Assembly (NCBI RefSeq): GCF_001514495.1
Contig: NZ_BCNM01000022.1
Span: 62,001-126,000, forward strand
DNA length: 64,000 bases
DNA from: Paenibacillus pabuli NBRC 13638
GTDB taxonomy: Bacteria; Bacillota; Bacilli; Paenibacillales; Paenibacillaceae
Direction: 5' to 3'
The notes beneath the pieces were generated by a model that did not search any database, was not told the DNA's origin, and worked only from the letters and a program-made list of their open reading frames with translations. The number at the start of each line of letters is the position of its first letter. Position 1 is the stretch's first letter. Below, one piece after another: positions 8,615-17,852 of the stretch. The position numbers and the translations under genes are program-made.

Positions 8615-9634
8615 ATGTTTAACCAACCGACTGCTTTACGTTCAGTGCTCAATCCTAAATATCTGGAGTTTGTATTGAGTGATCAATATGACATCGGACC
8701 ATGGAAAGAATGTTTATTTTGGCTGCGAGGGTTAAATGATACCTACCGGGTACGTACTTCCAACGGTTTGTATATTCTGCGTGTCTACCGTACAGAAATT
8801 ACGGAGGAAGATGTTCGTTATGAACTGTCCTTATTGTCTGCATTAAAAGGTAATCTGAGTTCATCTGCACATACCGACATTGGAGAGTATATCGAGAAAA
8901 AGGATCACACCGGATATACGATGCTTGATGCGGCAGAAGGAAAGCGTGTGGCGGTGATGTTTCGCTATATCGAGGGAGCAGAGAATAACCTTGAGGATGA
9001 GGAATCCTGTTATACCTTTGGTCAGTCTGCCGCCGAATTGCACAGTGCCATGGATCGGGTAACGCTGGAGCTGCCACGGTATGAGCTGGATACGAAGTTC
9101 CTGATCGACGAGCCGCTGGAGCTAATCTTGAATTATGTCGGGAAAAGTAGTGAAGCAGTACCATTTCTGAATGCGTTTACACAAGTGTTAAAAGAACGGA
9201 TTGCTGCCATATCCAGTCAAGGCCTGGATGTTGGACTGTGCCATGGCGATATGCATGGGAACAATAATGCTTTTCTGCAGGGGAAACAGTTTATCCATTA
9301 CGACTTCGAGTGGGCGGCCCCTGGCTGGCGTGCCTATGATCTGGCTCAGGTGAAGGCTCGAAAGAGACAATCCGGTGAGCGTAAAGCAGTCTTGTGGGAT
9401 GCACTCATGGCGGGTTATCGTTCGGTTCGAAGCTTCTCCAAACAGGATGAAGAGGCTGTTGATCTTTTCATCATCGCTCGCAGATTTTGGGTGATGGGTC
9501 TGGATGTTGCGTTTATTGAGAGTGATACGGGCGGGCTGGATTATGGTTCGGATTGGCTGGACAGTTTCATTGAGGAGTTTCGTGAGGCAGGAATTGTTGT
9601 AAGTGATGACTTACAGCAATTATGGATTCAATGA
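8615..9634 (+). CDS. Aminoglycoside/homoserine-kinase-like phosphotransferase (APH fold)
   Basis: A 339-residue kinase-fold protein of the APH/choline-kinase group. The catalytic loop reads LCHGDMHGNNN (HxDxxxxN pattern) and the metal-binding segment is HYDFEWAAPGWRAYDLA. The N-terminal lobe has RTSNGLYILRVYR. The family phosphorylates small alcohols or antibiotics; the substrate here is unknown, and nothing points to antibiotic resistance specifically. The ATG follows AAGGGAG. Its last bases are part of an 80-bp repeat also found at 14538-14619, where the original-looking terminator lies. In this copy the terminator has been replaced by permease-derived sequence. Confidence 0.85.
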   Translation: MFNQPTALRSVLNPKYLEFVLSDQYDIGPWKECLFWLRGLNDTYRVRTSNGLYILRVYRTEITEEDVRYELSLLSALKGNLSSSAHTDIGEYIEKKDHTGYTMLDAAEGKRVAVMFRYIEGAENNLEDEESCYTFGQSAAELHSAMDRVTLELPRYELDTKFLIDEPLELILNYVGKSSEAVPFLNAFTQVLKERIAAISSQGLDVGLCHGDMHGNNNAFLQGKQFIHYDFEWAAPGWRAYDLAQVKARKRQSGERKAVLWDALMAGYRSVRSFSKQDEEAVDLFIIARRFWVMGLDVAFIESDTGGLDYGSDWLDSFIEEFREAGIVVSDDLQQLWIQ

Positions 9635-9652
9635 AGAATGCCTTCTGGATGG
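9573..9652 (+). repeat. Direct repeat copy A (3' end of the phosphotransferase gene)
   Basis: About 80 bp nearly identical to 14538-14619. The two differ by a few substitutions and a two-base indel (GTTGTAAG here, GTTCAGTAAG there). Homology stops after CTTCTGGATGG, where this copy joins permease-like coding sequence. Confidence 0.85.
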
Positions 9653-9848
9653 GGCTGGCGATTTTAAAATCTTCATGCGCATCGTGCTTCCGCTGTCCAA
9701 GCCCGTCAAAGATGTAACCAACATGGTCACTCCCGTATTCATTCGGGCAGCGATCACGGTTGTGACGGCCATGCCTATCGTTTTACTGTATCCGTTCTTG
9801 CAAAAATACTTTGTGACTGGACTCACTAGTGGAGGGGTAAAAGAATGA
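9648..9848 (+). pseudogene. Remnant of a sugar ABC-transporter permease (MalG/LplC type)
   Basis: Only two pieces of an inner-membrane permease remain in one frame. The first is DGAGDFKIFMRIVLPLSKP, which is the cytoplasmic EAA loop of MalG-type permeases. It continues within 50 residues into the typical C-terminus PIVLLYPFLQKYFVTGL. Full-length permeases have about 100 residues and several helices between and before these parts, so the gene has lost its N-terminus and an internal section. The stop codon overlaps the GH43 start as ATGA, showing that the intact ancestor was translationally coupled to GH43. It is presumed non-functional. Confidence 0.8.
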
Positions 9849-11419
9849 AAAAAGTAATGGAAGGCCAGCAATGCAAGTTCAAAAACCCGATTATGCCCGG
9901 GTTTTATCCAGATCCATCCATATGTCGGGTGGGGGAAGATTTTTATTTGGTGACATCGACTTTTGCCTATTTTCCTGGCGTTCCGATCTTTCAAAGCCGT
10001 GATCTTGTAAATTGGAAACAGATTGGCAATGTGCTGGATCGTCCTTCCCAGTTGAATCTTGAGGGTGCTGGTCATTCACAGGGCATTTTCGCTCCAACGA
10101 TTCGTTATCATGAAGGAACCTTCTATATGATTACAACCAATGTATCACATGGCGGGAATTTTGTTGTAACGGCTACTGATCCGGCGGGGCCATGGTCCGA
10201 TCCTTATTTTATCGAAGGAGCAGAAGGCATCGACCCAACGATTTTCTTCGATGATGGCAAAGCCTATTACCTGGGAACGCGGCCTTGCTCGCAAGGGGTC
10301 CGTTATAACGGCAATTGGGAAGTATGGCTGAGGGAGCTGGATCTGACAACCATGAAGCTGGTAGGTGATAGCCATGTGCTCTGGCGCGGGGCTATGGTGG
10401 ATGTCATTTGGCCGGAAGGTCCGCATTTGTATAAAATCGACGAATATTACTATTTGTTGATTGCAGAAGGAGGTACAGGACCGAACCATGCCGTGACTGT
10501 TGCTCGCAGCAAAAGCTTGACTGAAGGATTCGTCGGTAATCCGAACAATCCGATTATTACGCATCGCCATTTGGGCAAGCGTTACCCCATTGTTAATGTG
10601 GGACATGCCGACCTGGTGCAGAGTGCGAACGGTCAATGGTTCATGGTCATGCTGGCTTCCCGTCCGTATGGAGGAAGCTTTAGCAACTTGGGCCGGGAGA
10701 CGTTCCTCGCTTCGGTCGATTGGGAGGACGGATGGCCGGTAGTGAATGAAGGCCGCGGAATTCTGGAGGAGCAGGGTATTGTGAGTTTGACACCAGCTCC
10801 CGTCGAGCCGCCATTGCGAACCGACCACTTTGACAGTGATCATCTGGGCTTGCAATGGATGTTTCTGCGTAATCCCCAGGAGGACCTCTATTCATTAACC
10901 GAGCGAAAAGGATACTTAAGGCTGAAGCTGAAACCGCAAACATTGAAAGAGAAAGAGAATTCCAGCTTTGTTTGCCTGCGGCAAAGGCATATGGATTACG
11001 TGGCAGGCACAGTGATGGAATTTGTGCCCCAAAGCGTTCATGAGACGGCTGGTCTTGTCGTCATTCAGAATGATCAATATCATGTTCGGATTGAGCGTGC
11101 GATGACCGAGCAGCAGCAGGTGCTGCGCGTGATGTCCTGGATCGACGGTCAGGAAACCCGCATTGCGCAAATCGTGCTGGACAGCGATGCTTCGCGAGTG
11201 TATATCAAAATGGCTGCATTAGGACAGCAGCTCAGTTTTTACTACAGCACGGATGGAAGTCAGTATCATCTGGTTGCAGAACAGGTGGATACGAGCAGCT
11301 TGAGTACCGAGGTGGCCGGGGGCTTCGTTGGCTGCTGTATCGGCATGTTTAGCACCAGCAATGGCGAGCCATCGGATCAGGCAGCCGATTTTGACTGGTT
11401 TGAATACGGTTCCTACTGA
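9845..11419 (+). CDS. GH43 beta-xylosidase / alpha-L-arabinofuranosidase
   Basis: A 524-residue cytoplasmic glycosidase. The five-bladed propeller carries the GH43 catalytic trio: Asp23 in PGFYPDPSICRVG (base), Asp130 in GIDPTIFFDDG (pKa modulator) and Glu191 in IWPEGPHLYK (acid). A C-terminal concanavalin-like beta-sandwich (about 320-524) is typical of the xylosidase branch. The substrate is probably xylo- or arabino-oligosaccharides taken up by a now-broken ABC transporter whose permease remnant overlaps the start. GGAGGGG precedes the ATG. Intact in itself, but separated from any complete importer in this window. Confidence 0.92.
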   Translation: MKKVMEGQQCKFKNPIMPGFYPDPSICRVGEDFYLVTSTFAYFPGVPIFQSRDLVNWKQIGNVLDRPSQLNLEGAGHSQGIFAPTIRYHEGTFYMITTNVSHGGNFVVTATDPAGPWSDPYFIEGAEGIDPTIFFDDGKAYYLGTRPCSQGVRYNGNWEVWLRELDLTTMKLVGDSHVLWRGAMVDVIWPEGPHLYKIDEYYYLLIAEGGTGPNHAVTVARSKSLTEGFVGNPNNPIITHRHLGKRYPIVNVGHADLVQSANGQWFMVMLASRPYGGSFSNLGRETFLASVDWEDGWPVVNEGRGILEEQGIVSLTPAPVEPPLRTDHFDSDHLGLQWMFLRNPQEDLYSLTERKGYLRLKLKPQTLKEKENSSFVCLRQRHMDYVAGTVMEFVPQSVHETAGLVVIQNDQYHVRIERAMTEQQQVLRVMSWIDGQETRIAQIVLDSDASRVYIKMAALGQQLSFYYSTDGSQYHLVAEQVDTSSLSTEVAGGFVGCCIGMFSTSNGEPSDQAADFDWFEYGSY

Positions 11420-11530
11420 CGGAGCCGATAACTCCCAGAAAGACCATCACGGGATGAGGGGACTCCCTTTCAATATGTTATATGTTATGATATTTGCATC
11501 TTCAAAAGTTCGATTGAAGGGGCATAGCGT

Positions 11531-11860
11531 ATGAATCAGAGCATACAACAGTTTAAAGCGGATTTTTTCAAAGCGTTAGCGCATCCAATGCGGATTCAGA
11601 TTCTGGAGCTGTTGAGTGAAGGCGAGAAAAACGTTAACGAGTTGCAAAGTATTCTAGGCTCGGAAGGCTCGGCTGTCTCGCAGCAGTTGGCTGTATTACG
11701 CAGTAAAAATGTTGTGCAAGGACTGAAAGAAGGGACCACGGTTATATACTCTCTGCGGGACCCCTTGATTAAAGACTTGCTGGTGGTCACCAAACAGATT
11801 TTTGATAATCATCTGGTCGATGCCATTTCCATGTTGGAAGATATACGAAAAGAAACATAA
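11531..11860 (+). CDS. ArsR/SmtB-family repressor
   Basis: A 109-residue winged-helix protein. The recognition region reads ELQSILGSEGSAVSQQLAVLRSKNVVQGLKEG and the N-terminal helix FFKALAHPMRIQILELL is standard ArsR. There are no cysteines, so a metal-thiolate site is absent; redox or other sensing is possible. GAAGGGG precedes the ATG. The next gene, 168 bp downstream, is a SulP anion transporter with an AT-rich inverted repeat in front of it, so repression of that transporter is the simplest proposal. Confidence 0.9.
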   Translation: MNQSIQQFKADFFKALAHPMRIQILELLSEGEKNVNELQSILGSEGSAVSQQLAVLRSKNVVQGLKEGTTVIYSLRDPLIKDLLVVTKQIFDNHLVDAISMLEDIRKET

Positions 11861-11947
11861 ACACATTAAACAAGAGGAACCGGAAGTAAATTCAGGTAAC
11901 TTCTTGTTTTTTGTGTTGTGGGCCTGCATGACATGTGAGGAGTAAGA

Positions 11948-12009
11948 TTGACAGGGGATCTACTAGGGAGTAGTCTTCATATTATATTCAAATATTCAAA
12001 TATATGAAG
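11948..12009 (+). promoter_or_regulatory. Candidate SulP promoter and ArsR-type operator
   Basis: A TTGACA at 11948-11953 is followed 17 bases later only by a weak -10 (TAGTCT). The 8-bp inverted repeat CTTCATAT (11975-11982) and ATATGAAG (12002-12009) encloses two TATTCAAAT-like half sites, which resemble SmtB/CzrA-type operator halves. Binding by the upstream ArsR protein is inferred. Confidence 0.45.
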
Positions 12010-12027
12010 AAAAGAAGGTTAGTGTAG

Positions 12028-13860
12028 ATGAAATGGATGGGGAGATATGCAGGTTACAATGCTGCCGCTTTTCGCAAGGATCTGTTATCAGGGCTGATTG
12101 TAGGAATTATTGCGATTCCACTGGGTATGGCGTTTGCCATCGCTTCCGGGGTCAAACCAGAGTATGGCTTGTATACAACGGTGATTGCAGGTATTCTCAT
12201 TTCTTTGCTGGGTGGGTCCAAGTTCCAGATTGGCGGACCAACGGGTGCATTCATTCCAATCCTCTTCGCAATTGTGATGCAATATGGATACGAAAATCTA
12301 TTGATTGCCGGGATCATGGCCGGATTGATTCTTGTATTGATGGGGCTGTTTAAACTTGGCGCATTGATCAAATTCATACCACGACCTGTGACCATCGGTT
12401 TTACGGCGGGTATTGCTGTTATTATTTTCAGTGGGCAGATTGCTAATTTCCTGGGATTAAGCGGGATTAAAAAACACGAGGATTTTTGGTCCAATATGAA
12501 AGAAATCGGGATGCATATCTCAACCGTTAATATATACAGTTTGCTGACAGCAGGCAGTTGTCTGGCTGTTATTTTGCTTGTGCCGAGGTTTGCGCCGAAG
12601 GTGCCTGCCTCACTGGTCGGGCTGGTTCTTTCGACGGTAGTCGCAGCGTTCTTTTTTGAAGGACAGGTGGCTACGATCGGATCGTCCTTTGGCGCCATAC
12701 CTAACTCCTTGCCGCAGTTTCATGTGCCGGAGATCACTTGGGAGCGAATTGTAAACTTGCTGCAACCCGCCTTTGTCATCGCCATGTTGGGTGGAATCGA
12801 ATCGCTGCTGTCTGCTGTTGTTGCCGATGGCATGACCGGAAGCCGGCATAATAGCAATCGAGAGCTGATTGGGCAGGGGATCGCCAACCTGGTGACCCCG
12901 CTATTCGGTGGTATTCCCGCAACAGGAGCGATTGCACGTACAGCAACGAATATCAAATCCGGCGCGGTATCCCCATTTTCGGGGGTTATTCATGGCGTAG
13001 TCGTTCTACTGGTACTCGTTCTGTTCGCACCGTATGCATCTCACATTCCACTTGCCAGTATGGCTCCAGTCCTGATGATGGTTGCCTGGAATATGAGTGA
13101 ACGGAAATCGTTCATGCATGTAATGAAAACCAAAACGAGCGATTCGCTTGTGCTACTCATTACCTTCTTGCTCACTGTATTTACAAGTTTAACAACGGCG
13201 GTAGAGGTTGGGTTGATTCTGGCTGTTCTTTTATTCGTAAAGCGGATGAGTGAGATGTTGAAGGTTGCCAAAGTATTGCCCGATCCCGATCATAAACATG
13301 AGAAAGTCATGGCCCACATGGTTCAGGAGGGACATGACTGTCCGCAGATCAGCCTTTATACAATTGAAGGGCCACTTTTTTTCGGCGCAGCGGATAGTTT
13401 TGAGAAGTCGGTCATGGAATCGATTCATCGACGACCGGGTACTTTGTTGTTGCGCATGAGCAAGGTGCCCTTTATGGATACGACGGGGGAATCCAATCTG
13501 GCCAGAGTTGTCAAACATATGGAGAGATCTGGCGGAAGAGTTCTGCTATCAGGCATTCAGGCTCAACCCCTTGAGATGATGAAAAGAACGGGATTGATTG
13601 GACGGATCAGTCCAGAGCATATGTTCGAGCATACAGGTGAAGCGATCAATGATGCATTAATGCATCTGGATGTTCAGAAATGTAGGGGATGCAAGCATTT
13701 TGCCTTTCGTGAGTGTGCTGCTTTGTCGAGTTCAGGTCCAATCCTGAGCGTAAGAGCCTGTTGGAGCAGTGAAAGGGAGTCAAAGCAAACAGTTTTCAAC
13801 AGAAATAATCAAAAACTATCCATTCATAATTTTGTAAGAGACACTGATAACAAATCCTGA
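12028..13860 (+). CDS. SulP-family anion transporter with STAS domain
   Basis: A 610-residue integral membrane protein with the SulP core of many hydrophobic helices (about 20-420; GLIVGIIAIPLGMAFAIASG and GGIPATGAIARTATNIKSGA are typical) and a cytoplasmic STAS domain (about 445-550, MSKVPFMDTTGESNLARVV). SulP proteins carry sulfate, bicarbonate or related anions. Downstream of STAS is an extra tail with a cysteine cluster, KCRGCKHFAFRECAAL, then a further Cys in VRACW. GAAGG precedes the ATG. Linkage with ArsR suggests regulation by a stress or sulfur-related signal. The transported ion is unknown. Confidence 0.9.
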   Translation: MKWMGRYAGYNAAAFRKDLLSGLIVGIIAIPLGMAFAIASGVKPEYGLYTTVIAGILISLLGGSKFQIGGPTGAFIPILFAIVMQYGYENLLIAGIMAGLILVLMGLFKLGALIKFIPRPVTIGFTAGIAVIIFSGQIANFLGLSGIKKHEDFWSNMKEIGMHISTVNIYSLLTAGSCLAVILLVPRFAPKVPASLVGLVLSTVVAAFFFEGQVATIGSSFGAIPNSLPQFHVPEITWERIVNLLQPAFVIAMLGGIESLLSAVVADGMTGSRHNSNRELIGQGIANLVTPLFGGIPATGAIARTATNIKSGAVSPFSGVIHGVVVLLVLVLFAPYASHIPLASMAPVLMMVAWNMSERKSFMHVMKTKTSDSLVLLITFLLTVFTSLTTAVEVGLILAVLLFVKRMSEMLKVAKVLPDPDHKHEKVMAHMVQEGHDCPQISLYTIEGPLFFGAADSFEKSVMESIHRRPGTLLLRMSKVPFMDTTGESNLARVVKHMERSGGRVLLSGIQAQPLEMMKRTGLIGRISPEHMFEHTGEAINDALMHLDVQKCRGCKHFAFRECAALSSSGPILSVRACWSSERESKQTVFNRNNQKLSIHNFVRDTDNKS

Positions 13861-13957
13861 TTGCAGGAATTTCTATTTTTGGAACGTTATTAAGCCTTGC
13901 TTTATGTAAAGCATAAACCAAAGGATAAGTTGTCGAAAAGAAAAGACACTTGTTTTA

Positions 13958-13995
13958 AAACCGTTGATCTCAAAGAAAGATCAACGGTTTTTTAT
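13958..13995 (+). terminator. Rho-independent terminator after sulP
   Basis: The stem AAACCGTTGATC/GATCAACGGTTT encloses a short A-rich loop and is followed by TTTTAT. Confidence 0.85.
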
Positions 13996-14115
13996 GCTTT
14001 GTAGTGTAAGAACAAAGTTGTTTAAGTAGTCGTCTAGTAAAAGAACTTGGTACTATTGCCGAATTAGTTGAAGAAGGGAGGTCTCCTGGTGCATTTCAAT
14101 TCATTCAGTGATCTG

Positions 14116-14499
14116 TTATGGTTTAATATTGACACTTGTAGCATACCAGTGCCCGTTCTTGATTTTTAAATTAATTGTTAGCGGCTCACGAAATCCAAAG
14201 TTAGGCTGATTATATTCGTGAGTTACGAATACCTTAGCTATAAAAAAGAAATGTAATGGGAACGCGGCACCTATTTTATGATTTTCGGGTTCATATGAAA
14301 AATTGTCTGAAGTATCGCCTCGTGCTATTAAATTTGTTTTATCAAAGACAGATTGACTCATGTATTCTCCATAGTTACTGTCTGATTCCAAGGACTTTTC
14401 CAAGATAATTTTAGTATCCTTCGCTATCCAAACACCAAACGAAATGTAAATTAATGCGAACAAAAAAATAAGTGTTAGGAACCATTTCTTTTTATTCAT
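14116..14499 (-). CDS. Orphan single-span membrane or secreted protein
   Basis: 127 residues beginning with a basic N-terminus and one hydrophobic helix (FLTLIFLFALIYISFGVWI), either an uncleaved anchor or a signal sequence. The remainder (about 105 residues) is polar with alternating beta-like segments such as FVTHEYNQPNFGFREPLTINLKI. No family is recognised. AGGAGG lies before the ATG, supporting translation. It is AT-rich relative to the surrounding genes and is the last gene of the block bounded by the two 80-bp repeats. Confidence 0.65.
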   Translation of the reverse strand: MNKKKWFLTLIFLFALIYISFGVWIAKDTKIILEKSLESDSNYGEYMSQSVFDKTNLIARGDTSDNFSYEPENHKIGAAFPLHFFFIAKVFVTHEYNQPNFGFREPLTINLKIKNGHWYATSVNIKP

Positions 14500-14537
14500 A
14501 ATTAGTCCTCCTATACTAAAAAGTTGGTACAGTTATT

Positions 14538-14619
14538 AGGAGTTTCGTGAGACAGGAATTGTTCAGTAAGTGATGACTTACAGCAATTATGGATTCAATG
14601 AAGAAGGCCTTCTGGATGG
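14538..14619 (+). repeat. Direct repeat copy B (duplicate of the phosphotransferase 3' end)
   Basis: About 82 bp matching 9573-9652, including TAAGTGATGACTTACAGCAA and the stop codon TGA. A two-base indel would put the reading frame out. Unlike copy A, it runs on into a full terminator hairpin, so this is probably the original downstream junction of the phosphotransferase gene. Confidence 0.85.
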
Positions 14620-14642
14620 TTCCAGAGGGCCTGTTTTATTTT
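14606..14642 (+). terminator. Displaced terminator of the phosphotransferase gene
   Basis: The near-perfect stem GGCCTTCTGGA/TCCAGAGGGCC is followed by TGTTTTATTTT. It belongs in position to the repeated gene end but now lies about 5 kb from the intact gene. Confidence 0.8.
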
Positions 14643-14662
14643 GCAAGATGCATTTCATGACC

Positions 14663-15652
14663 TTAATTCGATGAAGTCGAAGCGACGACGGCGGCCGAAG
14701 TTGCAGCAGCGGCCATGGCAGCCTGTTGAGCGATAATAATGTTGGTGATGCTAGTAGAGACTGTCGTGGTCAGAACTCCGTTTCGAAGCTCCTCCACATA
14801 TTGTACCGCCACCAGCGAGGACGAGAGCAGCAGCAATTCCTGTTTGTTGATTGACCAGGCACCAAAGCCCTTCTGTGTGCGCAACCATTCGTATGTTTCC
14901 TCAACTTGGTCTACTAGCGTATCTCTGTCAGCGGGCAGTAGGGATAGGATCCCCAGAGATGGCAGGGTGTACATTTTGTCTAATCGTATTCCCCGTCTGC
15001 GGAATGCCTCATTTAGCGCTAGCACATGAGCGCCCGCCTCCGGATTTTCATCTCCTAGGACCAGCACCTGTGTCAATGCTTGCACGCTATTGCCCGGCGA
15101 GAACTCAGGTTTTAATTCAGTATAGAGCTGCTCCATACGGCTCCCACCGGATTCCACGTCCAGATCGGAAAGGGCCAGCATGGAAGCAAAAATATAGTCG
15201 TCCTGTCCGGTAAGAAAGCGATGCTGTGCTTTCATGTGATCATAAAATGCTTTGGCTCGTTCGACCTTATGCTCGAATTGGTCAGGCGTCGCGTGAGCTG
15301 CAATCTGATAGGCGGCAATAACCAGATAATCGGATGTGCGGAATTTGTTCTGTTTCATTAGCTCGTAGATAAGAAGAGTGTCTTTCAGTTTCTTTTCCTG
15401 ATCTGTTGTAAGCGAGAGTAAGGTAGCGACGCTGATTGCCGAATTTCCTCTGAAGGCCGAGAAGAGATTGGTGTTTTGTTTAATCAATTCATGACTTTGA
15501 CGAATGGCATCGCCATCGGCTTGTTTATTTTCCGTTGCATATAAAAGGGCCGCCAGACGGTGCATCATCGCATTTTGCCACTTGAATGATTTCTTGATGA
15601 TCTGAGTGTTGGAAACGAATAATTCGACTCGTGCAGCATGTTGCTCTTGCAT
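14663..15652 (-). CDS. DUF4003-family protein
   Basis: A 329-residue, largely helical cytoplasmic protein that fits the Firmicute DUF4003 family: a conserved N-terminus (FKWQNAMMHRLAALLYA), the middle segment SDYLVIAAYQIA and LTGQDDYIFASMLALS. The C-terminus ends in an alanine-rich helix (IIIAQQAAMAAAATSAAVVAS). The family has no established function. GGGAGG precedes the ATG. It converges on the phosphotransferase repeat and its terminator, which was probably its direct neighbour before the insertion at 9653-14537. Confidence 0.85.
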   Translation of the reverse strand: MQEQHAARVELFVSNTQIIKKSFKWQNAMMHRLAALLYATENKQADGDAIRQSHELIKQNTNLFSAFRGNSAISVATLLSLTTDQEKKLKDTLLIYELMKQNKFRTSDYLVIAAYQIAAHATPDQFEHKVERAKAFYDHMKAQHRFLTGQDDYIFASMLALSDLDVESGGSRMEQLYTELKPEFSPGNSVQALTQVLVLGDENPEAGAHVLALNEAFRRRGIRLDKMYTLPSLGILSLLPADRDTLVDQVEETYEWLRTQKGFGAWSINKQELLLLSSSLVAVQYVEELRNGVLTTTVSTSITNIIIAQQAAMAAAATSAAVVASTSSN

Positions 15653-15826
15653 AAGCAGACCTCCCGAATGATTGGACCTTTTCTCCAGTTTACTATATAT
15701 GAGTTGGTTTTTGTTGGATGAAAATGGGAAAAGTATTCACGCTCCGTTCATACGTTCTTGATATGCTCTCGAAAGAAAGCGTAAGGAACAGGTATTAAAA
15801 AATATGCGGAGTGGTGGAGGTTGGTC

Positions 15827-17799
15827 ATGTCATCGTCGATAAGGAAGATTTTTGGGAAAATGATGTTACTGGTGTTGTTAGGCGTTACATTAGGGACAAC
15901 GGGGTTAGGGACTGTGGTTCCCGTATCGGCAGCAGTATCCAATCCGGGATTAAATTCGGGTCAATTGGACCAAGGAGCCGCAGCGAATCTGGATGATTCC
16001 GATCAGTTAACGGCGTTCATTGATGGGATTATGGATGTGCAGATGGGTTCTTTACAAATTCCGGGCGCAGTCGTTTCGATTGTGAAGGATGGTAAGATTC
16101 TGCTCTCCAAAGGGTACGGACGTTCGAACATTGAAGAAAATAAAGCCGTTGATCCTAAAACCAGCTTATTTCGAATCGCTTCGACAACGAAGCTGTTCAC
16201 ATGGACCGCAGTGATGCAATTGGTTGAGGCAGGCAAGCTTGATCTTGATACAGATGTGAACACCTATCTAAAAACGGTGAAAATACCGAAAACCTATAAG
16301 CAGCCGATTACGTTGCGCCATCTCATGACCCATACCGCAGGCTTCGAGGAAGGCGGTGTAGGTTATCAGATCACTACCGATCCGGGGAAACTTCCCGTCT
16401 CTATTGCTGAAACGATGGAGAAACATATGCCTGCACGGGTTAAGCCACCAGGCGAGATGCTGTCGTATTCCAATTATGGCGCCTCACTCGCGGGACTTAT
16501 CGTCGAAGAAGTCAGCGGTATTGCCTACAATGACTATATACAGAAAAATATATTTGATCCGCTGGGCATGAATTATGCTACGGTAGAAGAGCCTGTTCCA
16601 GCCTCTTTGGAGCCTTATGCCGTCCTTGGATACGCCCGAGCCAATGGCGAGTTTGTAACTAAGCGACCAACGTTTGAGGGAGGCTTCCGGCCTGCGGGAT
16701 CAGGCAGCGTCTCGGCGAACGATATGGCTCATTTCATGATTGCCCATCTACAGGACGGGCGATATGAGGATAAGCAAATGCTCAAGTCGGAAACCGCCAG
16801 GCTCATGCATTCCCCGGCATTCCAGTTCGACGAACGTTTACCCGCTATGGACTTGGGTTTTTATGAGTTGAATATGAATGGACTGCGTGTCATCTCTCAT
16901 GGAGGTGCCGACGAGTTGTTTAATACAGCGCTCTATCTTGTACCGGACCAACAAGTCGGCATATTTGTTTCCTATAGTGGAGGAGATGGTGGAACGGCAG
17001 CAGGAGGATTGGCGCAAGCTTTTTTTGACCGATACTATCCTGCCCATGCGGCTAAGCAGCCTGCTGCAACCTCTATTGAACTGGGGGAACCCCTGGAGAA
17101 ATATGCAGGCTCCTATCAATTTACACGTCGTAATCACACGAAGATCGATAAGTTTTTCAGTTTTCTGACTCAGATCACTATTGAGGTTTCGGATAACCGG
17201 CTGTCGCTTGGAAGTGGTGCAGATCAGCAAGTATACACTCCGATTGGGGTGAATCTATTCCAGGAAGTCGGCGGGACGCATCAGATGGGATTCCGTACGG
17301 ATACAGAGGCAAGGTCACGTATCTGTTTCTGGATATGCTCAACCCCATGCCACTGGAGCCAACCCCGCTAATCAATCAATCGAAGTTTTGGCTTACGTTG
17401 CTCGGTATCTCGGCCGTTCTGTTCATTACCGTATTAATGGGAGCTATGTATCGCAGACACGAAATCAAAGCGAAGCCAAGGGCGCAGAAATGGGCAGTCT
17501 GGCTGTCGGTAGTTATGTCTGTGTGGTCACTGGTGACCTTGGAAGCTACAATTCTGGTAATGAACATGGATTTGATCGATCGACTCAGTTACATTCCACT
17601 ATCTCTACGTCTTTATCTGTTCATGCCTCTGATTCTTGTAGGTTTGACTGCTTCCATATTCATGATGACCATTCTGGCATGGAAGAACAAATATTGGACG
17701 TTACCTAGGCGTGTGTATTATACATTTGTAACTCTAGCAGCAGTAACCTTATGTTTATTTTTCTATCATTGGAATTTGTTAGGCTGGCATTTTGGTTGA
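15827..17799 (+). pseudogene. Serine hydrolase (class C beta-lactamase/PBP-like) with membrane tail, frameshifted
   Basis: One gene split by a frameshift. The first frame (to 17371) has a signal peptide and the serine hydrolase domain: SxxK at Ser119-Lys122 (ASTTKLFTW), YSN at Tyr214-Asn216 (LSYSNYGAS) and an HGG motif (ISHGGADELFNTA). The frame breaks near 17302: GATACAGAGGC needs one more T (GATTACAGAGGC) to continue as DYRGKVTYLFLDMLNPMPLEP. That reading joins the second frame (open to 17799), which encodes four membrane helices usual for Paenibacillus members of this group. The ATG at 15827 sits six bases after GGAGG. A real mutation or a sequencing error are both possible; the hydrolase domain itself is intact. 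Confidence 0.8.
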
Positions 17800-17852
17800 C
17801 CCTCCACCCAGGTGGATGAGGAGAAGAAAGATATTGGAGGCATGCATTTCAT

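Noticed and set aside
15748..15942. 64-codon minus-strand frame at the start of the serine hydrolase
   Set aside because: Shadow of the signal-peptide region, without a ribosome site.
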